64,000 nucleotides of DNA from Halocatena marina (GTDB lineage: Archaea > Halobacteriota > Halobacteria > Halobacteriales > Haloarculaceae), in NCBI RefSeq assembly GCF_025913575.1, contig NZ_CP109785.1, forward strand, positions 1 through 64,000. The letters are read 5' to 3'. The first letter of the stretch is position 1. Each line of letters starts with the position of its first letter. Positions 1 to 7,046 of this stretch are shown here, one piece after another. The notes beneath the pieces were generated by a model. That model saw only the letters and a list, made by a program, of their open reading frames with translations, had not been told where the DNA came from and did not search any database. The translations under genes were made by a program, and so were the position numbers.

Positions 1-393
1 TGACTCGATGTCTTTCTTGTTCTCGAAGCCAAGCCGTTCTTCCACTTTCGTTTCGATCGGCAACCCGTGCATGTCGTACCCGGGGCGGTCGGTCACGTCG
101 TAGCCACACATCCGCAGATACCGGACGTACGCGTCTTTCAGCGACTTGTTCCACGTCGTCCCCATGTGCGCTGCGCCCGACGTGTACGGAGGCCCATCCA
201 CGAAGAAAAACGACTCTTCGCCCGCTCGATGCTGTTTCGTCTGATCGTAGGCATCGACTGCCTGCCAGTACTCGTGGACACGATCCTCAACTGCGTGAGG
301 ATCGTATTGGTCCGCCGTCTCGGCGAACAGCTCCGATGACAGATTCAACTGTGAATCTGGATCAGTGTCCAAATCGTCGTCGATATCGCTCAT
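1..393 (-). CDS. ileS: Isoleucyl-tRNA synthetase, N-terminal part (gene runs off the window start)
   Basis: Charges tRNA-Ile with isoleucine in the cytoplasm. Only the first 131 codons lie in the window. The reading frame is open to base 1, so the rest lies to the left. The translation contains the class I synthetase signature region: FFVDGPPYTSGAAHMGT carries the HIGH-like motif as HMGT, followed by DRPGYDMHGLPIETKV, which is diagnostic for IleRS. The ATG at 393 is preceded by no other in-frame start, and the N-terminus is acidic (MSDIDDDLDTDPDS), as expected for a haloarchaeon. The gene is transcribed away from the tnpB relic. Confidence 0.95.
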   Translation of the reverse strand, partial: MSDIDDDLDTDPDSQLNLSSELFAETADQYDPHAVEDRVHEYWQAVDAYDQTKQHRAGEESFFFVDGPPYTSGAAHMGTTWNKSLKDAYVRYLRMCGYDVTDRPGYDMHGLPIETKVEERLGFENKKDIES

Positions 394-828
394 AGTCGCT
401 CTACTGACCGCCGGGTGTAAAGGCGAATCGGTCAGGCAGTCGAAGCTGTCGGTAACACTGTCGGACGAATACACCGTACTGATCTTCACACCGCCTGAAA
501 ACCGGGAACAACAGCAGAACTTGGTAATCTCCCTTTTCAGCTTAATCGCAAGGCCGAGCCTCCTTCCTCAATGAGTGCCGAGTTAACCGATATCCGCGAG
601 CGGCTTCCACAGGCGACGTGGCACCACGTGTGGGCGTTCCGGCGACTGTTCGAGTACGTCGAATACAAGGCTCTGGAATGCGGCGTCCAAGCGAAGCAGG
701 TTGCACCGAATCACACGTCCCAACGCTGTTCGCGGCTGGACTGTGGATTCACCCACGAACGCAACCGCGACGGCGAACACTTCCACTGCCAGAAGTGCGG
801 CTACGAGGTCAATGCAGACTACAACGCG

Positions 829-879
829 GTCGCCAGATCACATCTGGCGGGCAGCCAGAACGCTCGCGTTCTGGCCACA
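829..879. repeat. 51-bp palindromic insertion inside tnpB, two hairpins
   Basis: The segment lies between codons GCG (826-828) and GCG (880-882) of the NADYNA|AKNIG run, so 51 bases (17 codons) are inserted in frame. It contains two perfect inverted repeats. CGCCAGAT/ATCTGGCG at 831-838 and 842-849 has a 3-base loop. GCCAGAACGC/GCGTTCTGGC at 854-863 and 866-875 has a 2-base loop. The outer arms GCCAGA (832-837) and TCTGGC (870-875) could also pair. It shares its two-hairpin design and a GAAC..TCG..GTTC core with the insertion at 958-1014. Confidence 0.8.
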
Positions 880-957
880 GCGAAAAATATCGGGCTCCGG
901 TACGCCCGGAAGCGGACACACAGACTCCGTTCCTCGCCCAAGCCGGGGAGCGGAGAC

Positions 958-1014
958 GTGCTCACAAATCGAAGATTTGTGGCATGCTACTGAACTCGTT
1001 CAGTGAGCACACCA
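958..1014. repeat. 57-bp palindromic insertion inside tnpB, two hairpins and outer stem
   Basis: The ends pair as GTGCTCAC (958-965) and GTGAGCAC (1003-1010). Inside are CACAAATC/GATTTGTG (963-970 and 974-981) and CTGAAC/GTTCAG (990-995 and 998-1003), all perfect. The insert length is a multiple of three: tnpB resumes in its original frame at 1015, although the insert carries a TGA. The boundaries are inferred from where recognisable TnpB sequence stops and restarts (GSGD | VDVRVNGG). Confidence 0.75.
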
Positions 1015-1100
1015 GTAGACGTGCGTGTGAATGGTGGGACGGTGAACGGCGAGAGTCACCGGCAGATTGCGGGGACTGATTGCCGGAAGTCCACATCAAA

Positions 1101-1155
1101 GCCCCACCCTCAGGGAGCGAGCGGGGGATCCCGCGAGCGAGCAGGGTGAGGTAGT
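1101..1155. repeat. Right-end-like inverted repeat of the IS200/IS605 relic; possible omega-RNA 3' region
   Basis: CCCCACCCT (1102-1110) pairs with AGGGTGAGG (1143-1151) with one mismatch, and an inner GCGGG..CCCGC stem encloses GGATCC. A long imperfect hairpin just behind tnpB, ending in GTAGTTTAC, resembles haloarchaeal IS1341-type right ends, where the guide-bearing non-coding RNA ends. The stretch 880-1155 may therefore still encode part of an omega RNA. This is inferred from position and structure only. Confidence 0.45.
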
Positions 1156-1353
1156 TTACTCGCTTTGTTCTTCGAGCTGTCTCTCGATTCGATGGAGAGA
1201 CGAAGCAATCTCCCGCAGCCTGTATCGTATTTTGTACAAGAGGTAGATGATTTGAAACACGAAGTACAAAGCGATGGCTGCCAAGCCAAGGGTTGCTTGT
1301 AACGGTACGAAATAACTCAAATGAATATTCGCCGTAATGGTGGGGCCAATCAT
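1156..1353 (-). CDS. Small membrane protein, 65 aa, unknown function
   Basis: I do not recognise the family. One hydrophobic segment covers about residues 12-41 (FVPLQATLGLAAIALYFVFQ and onward). It is followed by a basic then amphipathic tail (RYRLREIASSLHRIERQLEEQ) that could form a short coiled coil. The ATG at 1353 follows an AT-rich stretch with TATA-like sequence (1360-1385). The stop codon at 1156-1158 falls exactly where the IS right-end-like sequence ends (GTAGTTTAC), so the last residues may have been altered by the insertion. Confidence 0.55.
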   Translation of the reverse strand: MIGPTITANIHLSYFVPLQATLGLAAIALYFVFQIIYLLYKIRYRLREIASSLHRIERQLEEQSE

Positions 1354-1423
1354 ACAACCCTAATTAACGCTATAAAATGTTATTCTTTCCATCTGAATTC
1401 ATGTTCGAACTGGTGATTCAGCC

Positions 1424-1720
1424 TCATCGAAGTGCGGCCACGTCATGTGAGAGATCTGTCTCGTCGTAATTCGACAGTACGCCACGCTCGTTCGCCTCGT
1501 GCAGTATCTCGGAGAGGGTCACACCAGCGAGTTCGGCCGCTCCGCGCATTCCAATCTCGCCCTTCTGATAGCGCTGGAGGGCGATCCGAATGAGTTCTCC
1601 GCGGGCACCACGACGAATGGCTCGTCGAATGCTCTCACTTCGACTACCGTCTTGGACTGTCGTGAGCCGATCGATTAGATCGAGCTCGTCCTCTGTCATT
1701 CGGGTCGTAACGTTCTTCAT
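1424..1720 (-). CDS. RHH-UPF0175 two-domain protein, antitoxin-like regulator
   Basis: Residues 1-40 (MKNVTTRMTEDELDLIDRLT, then RSESIRRAIRRG) look like a ribbon-helix-helix DNA-binding domain of the CopG/MetJ type. Residues 40-98 match UPF0175, with the family's YQKGEIGMRGAAELAGV core and a closing ERGVLSNYDETDL. UPF0175 proteins often accompany PIN-domain toxins. No PIN gene is visible beside this one: uracil-DNA glycosylase lies on one side and a small membrane protein on the other. The ATG at 1720 starts cleanly at the RHH strand, and an in-frame GTG at 1729 is possible. The role is probably transcriptional control, with an unknown target. Confidence 0.75.
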   Translation of the reverse strand: MKNVTTRMTEDELDLIDRLTTVQDGSRSESIRRAIRRGARGELIRIALQRYQKGEIGMRGAAELAGVTLSEILHEANERGVLSNYDETDLSHDVAALR

Positions 1721-1824
1721 AGCGAACACAATGTCTCATCATCGTATTTCAACACTCGCTCATCCAGTTACCCGAGACAGCACGCAGCCGACAAACTCAC
1801 AGCACGGTGTCGAGTAGTCAGTTC

Positions 1825-2454
1825 ATGGCCGAGTTCCCCAATCCCGATTCGAAAAACGCGATCGCAGAGTCGTGTACGCGCTGTTCGGCGCTCGTCGAAT
1901 CGCGCGAGTGCATCTCGTGGGGTGTTGGACCGAACAATGCGGACCTCGTGGTGGTCGGGGAAGCTCCCGGTGCGGGAACCCCCGACGCCGAGCAGTGGCA
2001 GGGCGGTAACTGGACTGGGATGGCCTACACGACTCGCCATTCTGGACGGAAGATCCGGGATATGATGGCCGAAATCGGCTATTCTGGGGTGTATTACACG
2101 AACGCGGTCAAGTGTTTCCCGAGCGACGGCGCGGGATCGAACCGCGAGCCGACAAGCGAAGAGCGCACGAACTGCCGCTCTCATCTCGTTCGGGAGATCA
2201 AACAGATCCGTCCGCAGTGTGTCATTACGACCGGAAAGCACGCAACGCAGGCGTTGCTCGCCGTCGAGGAGAAAACGATCGACGGATTCCTCGACACGAT
2301 CCTTGAACCGATTACGTGCCCAAAGCTCGCTGTTCCTGTCCTCCCGATTCTCCACCCATCGTACCAAGCGGTGTGGCTCTTCCGATTGGGATTCACTCGT
2401 GAATCGTATCTCGACGCGATACGGGATGCAATCGAAGCAGCCGAATCGTCGTGA
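1825..2454 (+). CDS. Uracil-DNA glycosylase superfamily protein with an Fe-S cluster motif
   Basis: Base excision repair enzyme that removes uracil from DNA; haloarchaeal members are 4Fe-4S proteins of families 4 and 5. Counting from the ATG at 1825, cysteines C17 and C20 (ESCTRC), C97 (AVKCF) and C117 (TNCRS) have the spacing of the cluster ligands. Motif A is GEAPGAGTPD (45-54) and the DNA-binding loop is HPS (177-179). The glycine-rich loop after motif A (EQWQGGNWTG) is unusual for family 4. An in-frame GTG at 1807 could add six residues. The exact UDG family is uncertain. Confidence 0.8.
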   Translation: MAEFPNPDSKNAIAESCTRCSALVESRECISWGVGPNNADLVVVGEAPGAGTPDAEQWQGGNWTGMAYTTRHSGRKIRDMMAEIGYSGVYYTNAVKCFPSDGAGSNREPTSEERTNCRSHLVREIKQIRPQCVITTGKHATQALLAVEEKTIDGFLDTILEPITCPKLAVPVLPILHPSYQAVWLFRLGFTRESYLDAIRDAIEAAESS

Positions 2455-2490
2455 AAAGCGTAAAAACCGAACGACCATCCAAGGTCACAG

Positions 2491-3318
2491 TTATACGAGG
2501 AGATCTCCGCCATCGACACGAATCACGGTTCCCGTCGTATGCGGATTCGTTATAGCAAATAGGATCGCATCGGCGATGTCATCTGGATTTCCAATCCGCT
2601 TTGCTGGCAGGGAATCGGCCAGTGACTGTTGTGTGTCTTCAGTCACTCCGAGCGCATCGATCCGACCGGGACTGACCGCGTTCACCCGGACCGGTCCGAT
2701 CTCGACCGCGAGATATTTTGTCAGTGTTTCGATAGCCGCGTTCGCCATCCCTTTGGCGAAGAATTGGACCGAGGGTTTCGTCGCGGTGTTTCCCGAAACA
2801 AATGTGATCGAGCTCCCCTCACCGAGATGTTTTGCGCTGTACTTTGCGGCGTAGTACGACTCCCAGAACGCCACCGCAAACACGTCACGAAGTGCTTCGG
2901 TGTCGGTCTCCACCGGTCCACCTGTCGGGACGTGCTTTGTGGTACAAACCAGGTGATCGAACGCACCGATCTCGTCGAAGAACGCCTCAACCGCCGCCTC
3001 GTCCGTGCTGTCGAGGTCGTACGTCTCGATCTGCTCTCGATCGGTGGCAACTGATTCGGTCTCATCATCTGAAACACCCCAATTGGTGCTGGCAGTGTTG
3101 TCGGTGTCGCTGCTCTCTCTCTCGTCTCTGGTCGCGTGTTTTTCGTCCTCTGTTCGTTCGTCTCTCGGTTCGATCGACGGCTGTCTGCCCGGTCGTTTCG
3201 TGAGGACTGCCTGCCCTCCGTGATCGGCTACCGCCTGTGCAGTAGTAATACCGACCGCAGAATCGCCGATAACAATGATCCGCTCATCTGTCAGCGTGAT
3301 CTCGGCTGCGGCGTCCAT
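2491..3318 (-). CDS. Short-chain dehydrogenase/reductase-like protein with altered catalytic site
   Basis: Rossmann-fold SDR. The cofactor turn is GDSAVGI near residue 18, and the C-terminal part is typical (LAVEIGPVRVNAVSPGRIDA, then GNPDDIADAILFAITNP and VDGGDLLV). Two things are odd. Between beta-2 and beta-3 there is an approximately 50-residue acidic, charged insertion (about residues 44-98). Also, the Tyr-x3-Lys catalytic pair is missing: aligned from the downstream LTKYLAVE, that position reads Lys-x3-Asn (KGMAN). Some SDR subgroups share this loss. Oxidoreductase activity is therefore doubtful. The gene is monocistronic, convergent with the UDG gene. Confidence 0.75.
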   Translation of the reverse strand: MDAAAEITLTDERIIVIGDSAVGITTAQAVADHGGQAVLTKRPGRQPSIEPRDERTEDEKHATRDERESSDTDNTASTNWGVSDDETESVATDREQIETYDLDSTDEAAVEAFFDEIGAFDHLVCTTKHVPTGGPVETDTEALRDVFAVAFWESYYAAKYSAKHLGEGSSITFVSGNTATKPSVQFFAKGMANAAIETLTKYLAVEIGPVRVNAVSPGRIDALGVTEDTQQSLADSLPAKRIGNPDDIADAILFAITNPHTTGTVIRVDGGDLLV

Positions 3319-3476
3319 GTCGTCATCTATCGAGCGGGAGGCTACTGGGTATTCTGGTAGCTATCGGATACTAATTGTGTTTTAATTGAACAAATGTGTA
3401 ATAAAAATTCGGATAAATAAATTATAATGGGTAATTCAGATAGTGTGTGATGGCTCGCTATTCACAGAGAGAAGGA

Positions 3477-4322
3477 TCACTCTCCTTCGGACTGACCGAG
3501 AAACCGCGTTGCAGACCGCCAAAAGAGGTCTTCGTACACCTCGTTCGGGAGATCACGTTCGAGGAGGAGCTCTCTTTCTGCTCGGTAGCTGTGCGGAATG
3601 TTCGGATAATCAGAGCCGTACATGATCGACCCAGAGAGATCTTCGAACACGGCATTGGAGATCGTCGCCGGGTCGAAATCGATGTACTCACCGATGGCAC
3701 TCGACATGACAAAACTGGTGTCGAGGAACGCGTTGTCGTGTTCGCGGACGAGATCGATGTACGCCTCGTGCTCGAACGTCCCCATGTGGGCACAGGAGGC
3801 ACGAATCTCGGGGTATGACGCGAGGAACTGCGCGAACTGATCCACACCGACGTGTGGGTTACCTTCGTATATCGGGGCGGTTCCCGCGTGGAATACGATC
3901 GGGCGGTCGTACTCCGCAGCCAGTTCGAACGCGGGATCGAGCCGTGGATCGGTCGGTCCACATTTTTGTACAGGACACTGGAATTTCAGCCCCCGTGCAC
4001 CAGCTTCGAAAGCGCGTTCGACGACGCTTGCCACGCTATCGTCAGCGTGGACTGTAGCGAACGGGACGGCCATCTCGGAGTTCGTGGATCGATCGAGGAC
4101 CCACTCGTTGAGATCGTCTGCCATGCCGGGTTTGTGGGCGTATGGAAGCGCGAAGTAGCGCTCGATACCCGCCGTTTCGAGCGTCTCTTCGATCTCATCC
4201 TGTACAGTTGGATGCGGGAACCGCCAGCCTGCCTGTTCGGTGAGCGCGCGACGGATCGCCCGCAACAATCTTTCCGGAAGCAAATGGACGTGTGCGTCAG
4301 TTACTGAGACGAACGTCGTCAT
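3477..4322 (-). CDS. Amidohydrolase (amidohydro-rel 2) family hydrolase
   Basis: Metal-dependent TIM-barrel hydrolase or decarboxylase of the amidohydrolase superfamily. The metal ligands expected for the family are visible: H11 and H13 in TDAHVHL, H145 in FHAG, H179 in CAHMG and D238 in YGSDYPNIPH. The length of 281 aa is normal. The substrate cannot be inferred: members include ACMSD-like decarboxylases and lactone hydrolases. It lies 6 bases upstream of the UspA gene's stop on the same strand, so the UspA gene precedes it in a probable two-gene transcript. Confidence 0.8.
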   Translation of the reverse strand: MTTFVSVTDAHVHLLPERLLRAIRRALTEQAGWRFPHPTVQDEIEETLETAGIERYFALPYAHKPGMADDLNEWVLDRSTNSEMAVPFATVHADDSVASVVERAFEAGARGLKFQCPVQKCGPTDPRLDPAFELAAEYDRPIVFHAGTAPIYEGNPHVGVDQFAQFLASYPEIRASCAHMGTFEHEAYIDLVREHDNAFLDTSFVMSSAIGEYIDFDPATISNAVFEDLSGSIMYGSDYPNIPHSYRAERELLLERDLPNEVYEDLFWRSATRFLGQSEGE

Positions 4323-4328
4323 CGTCGA

Positions 4329-4721
4329 TTAGTCGTCCGCGCTACAGACCAACACCGGCCGCTGCGTGCTGAGGATGATGCCCTGTGTGACGCTCCCGAA
4401 GATGACCTTTCCCGTTGGCGTACGCTTTTTCCCCGACACGCAGATCCGGTTCGCATCGACCTGCTCTGCTTTTTCGAGGATGGCTGTCGTCGGATCACCA
4501 ACCGTTTCGTCGAGATCGACAGCGATCCCAGCGTCCGTGAGGATGTCACGCGCCAGCGTCGCAGCTGTGATCTCTTGGACGGACGTTTCGTCGTTTTCAG
4601 TGAACACGTGGAGGATCGTTGTGTGGATGTTCGCTGCGCTTTCGGGCTGGTCGGCGATAGTTTCGGCCTGTGCCCGCGCCCGCGCTTCATCTCCATCCAC
4701 TGTCAGGAGGTACTCGTACAT
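4329..4721 (-). CDS. Universal stress protein UspA family, 130 aa
   Basis: Nucleotide-binding alpha/beta stress protein. The frame stays open far upstream, but the family starts at the ATG at 4721 (MYEYLLTVDGD). The ATP-binding region near the C-terminus reads VSGKKRTPTGKVIFGSVTQG, close to the G-x2-G-x9-G-S/T pattern, and ends in the family's PVLVC strand. The single domain has the usual length. The divergent neighbour (HIT protein) starts 112 bases away. The amidohydrolase gene follows it on the same strand. Confidence 0.85.
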   Translation of the reverse strand: MYEYLLTVDGDEARARAQAETIADQPESAANIHTTILHVFTENDETSVQEITAATLARDILTDAGIAVDLDETVGDPTTAILEKAEQVDANRICVSGKKRTPTGKVIFGSVTQGIILSTQRPVLVCSADD

Positions 4722-4832
4722 CGTCCGTATATGCGGTGGGCGTGCGGATAGTACTGCCGCCCAAATTGCACAGTTGTCTGTCACGGCAGCTGATCGGGAA
4801 AGCTTCTTGCAGTGGGCGGTAGATGAGCCGGT

Positions 4833-5258
4833 ATGAGCGAGGACTGCATTTTCTGTCGTATCGTCGCCGGTGAGATCCCCAGTCGAACAGTTTACGAAGA
4901 CGACACAGTGTTCGCGTTTCTCGATGCGAACCCACTCGCACCTGGACACACACTCGTCATCCCGAAGGCCCACCACGAACGGCTGAATGATCTTCCCGCA
5001 GATCTCGCACACGACGTTCTCGACCGACTCTACCAACTCGTCCCGCAGGTCGAACGCGCGGTCGATGCGGACGGGACGACCGTCGCGTTCAACAATGGTC
5101 CCGCCGCAGGGCAGGAAGTCCAACACGTTCACGGCCACATCGTTCCCCGATTCGAAAACGACGGCGGCGGACCGATCCACGCTATCGCTGGCCAACAACC
5201 CGATTTGGACGACAACGAACTCGACGAGATCGCAGAACGGATCGCCCAGTCGGAGTAA
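4833..5258 (+). CDS. HIT-family nucleotide-binding hydrolase
   Basis: Histidine-triad enzyme that hydrolyses nucleoside phosphoramidates or dinucleotides. The N-terminus is the canonical CIFCRIVAGEIPS, with a Cys pair that often binds zinc in this family. The triad is HVHGHIVPR with H98, H100 and H102. The length of 141 aa is standard. It is followed after 23 bases by a Nudix gene, a natural partner in clearing modified nucleotides, and both are probably co-transcribed. Confidence 0.92.
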   Translation: MSEDCIFCRIVAGEIPSRTVYEDDTVFAFLDANPLAPGHTLVIPKAHHERLNDLPADLAHDVLDRLYQLVPQVERAVDADGTTVAFNNGPAAGQEVQHVHGHIVPRFENDGGGPIHAIAGQQPDLDDNELDEIAERIAQSE

Positions 5259-5281
5259 CAGTTCGTCAGTCAGAGGCCAGA

Positions 5282-5893
5282 ATGACGGATGATTCTGCAG
5301 ACGAGTTTCTCGCCTTGCTCGACGAGCTTCGGATCATGGCAAAGGTCGGTCTCCGGTACGCGGATGATCCGTACGATACGGAGCGATACGAACGGATATT
5401 AGAACTAGTCAGTGAGTGGTACGGTCGATCGGTCGATATGCCCACTAGGGAGGTTCGGGATCGATTTGCCGATGAACTCGGATACGTCACGCCGAAAGTA
5501 AGCGGTGATGCCGCCATCTTTGACGACGATGGTCGAATTCTCTTGCAGTTGCGCGCGGACGATGAAACGTGGTGTCTTCCGGGTGGATACACCGAACCGA
5601 ACGAATCGCCGCGCGAAACCGCAGTTCGAGAAACACGCGAAGAGACTGGACTCACTGTCGAGCCGGTCGATCTGATCGGAATTTACACGCGAGCCCCCGG
5701 CGAGTACGGCCCGCACGGGCTGGTGGTACACGTCTACCTGTGTGCTGTCAACGGTGGCGACCTCGAAGTGTCTCACGAGGGACGAGACGTTCGTTATTGG
5801 CCTATCGACGAGGTGCCCGTCTGGCACAACCACCATCACGCCCAATGCGCCGGGGATGCGCGAGAACTGTGGGACGAGATGGCGAACCGATGA
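5282..5893 (+). CDS. Nudix hydrolase with N-terminal accessory domain
   Basis: Hydrolyses nucleoside diphosphates linked to a variable group. The first 70 residues form an alpha-helical domain typical of the larger Nudix proteins that carry an N-terminal accessory region. The Nudix box lies at residues 101-123 (GGYTEPNESPRETAVRE, then TREETGL), with the metal-binding REETG core intact. The C-terminus is histidine-rich (VWHNHHHAQC). The substrate is unknown. The gene is downstream of the HIT gene with a short gap. Confidence 0.9.
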   Translation: MTDDSADEFLALLDELRIMAKVGLRYADDPYDTERYERILELVSEWYGRSVDMPTREVRDRFADELGYVTPKVSGDAAIFDDDGRILLQLRADDETWCLPGGYTEPNESPRETAVRETREETGLTVEPVDLIGIYTRAPGEYGPHGLVVHVYLCAVNGGDLEVSHEGRDVRYWPIDEVPVWHNHHHAQCAGDARELWDEMANR

Positions 5894-5959
5894 ACGTCGT
5901 CACAATCGTCGAACCGGTCGGATATACGTCTCCGGCCTCGTAGACAGCGACACGTGAAC

Positions 5960-6934
5960 ATGGTTGGGAAAGTTTCTGCAACAGATTTAGAACGGCTGGT
6001 CTTTACGAGACTCGGCAGCGCGGATCCGGCGGTGATTCAGGGCCCCGAATACGGTGAAGACACGGCGGCGATTCAGGTGGGCGAGGAGACGCTGGTCGTC
6101 AACTCCGACCCGATTTCGCTCGCGGTCGACCGCGTCGGCACGCTGGGTGTGATGGTCGCGTGCAACGACGTTGCGGCGTCTGGCGGCACCCCTCGCTGGC
6201 TGACGAACGTCTGCATTCTTCCGGAGGACGGCGAACGGACACTCGATCGGATCACACACCAGATCGACGAGGCCGCGACTGAACTGGGCGTGCAGGTCGT
6301 CGGTGGTCACGCAGAGTACTCTGCAGAGCTGTCCCGTCCGCTGCTGTCGATGACGTGTATTGGAACGACAGACCGGTACGTTCCCACCTCGGGAGCTGCT
6401 CCCGGTGATCTCATTCTCCTCACTGGTGAGGCCGGAATCGAGGGAACCGCTATTCTGGCCTCAGATTTCCACGAAGAACTCGACGGACAGGTCGAAGAAC
6501 GCGTTCTCTCGAACGCGACGGACCTCTTCGAGAAAATAAGCATCCTCGATGCGGCGTCGGTTCTCACGTCACACGCGACAGCGATGCACGACCCGACCGA
6601 AGGCGGCGTCCTCGCTGGTCTCGTCGAGCTGGCCGTCTCATCGTCCGTCGAATTCGCCGTCGAACGGGGCGCTATTCCTGTTCGGCCAGAAACCAAAACG
6701 CTCTGTGCCGCCATGGAAGTCGATCCCCTCAGGATCTTTGGCTCGGGCGCACTCCTCGCTACGATCCCTGAAGCCGAGCGGGAGGCGGCGCTCGCGGCGC
6801 TCGCTGACAACGGAATTCCTGCGACCGTTATCGGCCGAGTGAACGCTGCTCCTGACGACGATGGACGCGTCCTTCTCGATGAGGAGACACTCGCTTCTCC
6901 CGTCGAAGACGACCTCTACGACCTCTGGGAGTGA
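5960..6934 (+). CDS. AIR synthase-related protein (PurM/HypE/ThiL superfamily)
   Basis: ATP-binding enzyme of the AIRS superfamily. The N-terminal domain has the glycine- and acid-rich GPEYGEDTAAI and NSDPISLAVDRVGTLGVMVA segments, followed by CNDVAASGGTPRW, which matches the nucleotide-binding region. The C-terminal domain includes MHDPTEGGVLAGL, the classic HypE/SelD-like motif. HypE makes the cyanide ligand of NiFe hydrogenase, but no hyp genes are nearby, so the reaction here is open. I chose the ATG at 5960; an in-frame GTG lies at 5954. Confidence 0.82.
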   Translation: MVGKVSATDLERLVFTRLGSADPAVIQGPEYGEDTAAIQVGEETLVVNSDPISLAVDRVGTLGVMVACNDVAASGGTPRWLTNVCILPEDGERTLDRITHQIDEAATELGVQVVGGHAEYSAELSRPLLSMTCIGTTDRYVPTSGAAPGDLILLTGEAGIEGTAILASDFHEELDGQVEERVLSNATDLFEKISILDAASVLTSHATAMHDPTEGGVLAGLVELAVSSSVEFAVERGAIPVRPETKTLCAAMEVDPLRIFGSGALLATIPEAEREAALAALADNGIPATVIGRVNAAPDDDGRVLLDEETLASPVEDDLYDLWE

Positions 6935-7010
6935 GATTCGACGAGACGAGCGGCGCGACGCATATCCGCCGTCGAATTATATATGGTTCAGAAGAGAAAT
7001 AAATAAATTC

Positions 7011-7019
7011 AGATATATT
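7011..7019 (+). promoter_or_regulatory. TATA-like element upstream of the exported protein gene
   Basis: The AT-rich block ATATATTTT sits 28-36 bases before the ATG at 7047, the distance expected for an archaeal TATA box driving a leaderless or short-leader transcript. The surrounding 6970-7025 is strikingly AT-rich compared with the flanking genes. Confidence 0.5.
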
Positions 7020-7046
7020 TTAGTATGTTGCGAATTGAGTGCGCGC

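Larger units (their letters stand above)
571..1079 (+). pseudogene. tnpB: IS200/IS605-type TnpB (IS1341 family), 5'-truncated and interrupted
   Basis: TnpB is the RNA-guided nuclease of IS200/IS605 elements. Only its C-terminal third remains. Homology begins near [10 protein letters not shown] at about base 583, so the ATG at 571 is probably accidental. The zinc ribbon ([10 protein letters not shown], then FHCQKCGYE) and the RuvC-III aspartate region (NADYNA) are present. The conserved run [14 protein letters not shown] is split by 51 inserted bases (829-879). A second 57-base insert (958-1014) brings an in-frame TGA at 991-993. After that insert the original frame resumes with VDVRVNGGTVNGESHRQIAG. 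A G-run one base short near 1070 then removes the usual stop, which reappears one frame over at 1077-1079. The gene cannot make an intact protein. The family assignment rests on motifs and is firm; the native junctions are recalled from related proteins. Confidence 0.85.

Noticed and set aside
365..574. Small plus-strand frame across the ileS start
   Set aside because: It begins inside the ileS coding region on the other strand and has no recognisable content.
4722..5198. N-terminal extension of the UspA frame over the HIT gene
   Set aside because: The extension is antisense to the HIT codons, and UspA begins naturally at 4721.
5960..6934. Calling the AIR synthase-like protein HypE
   Set aside because: The motifs fit the superfamily, but no hydrogenase or other hyp gene is in the window and the C-terminal HypE cysteine is not seen.
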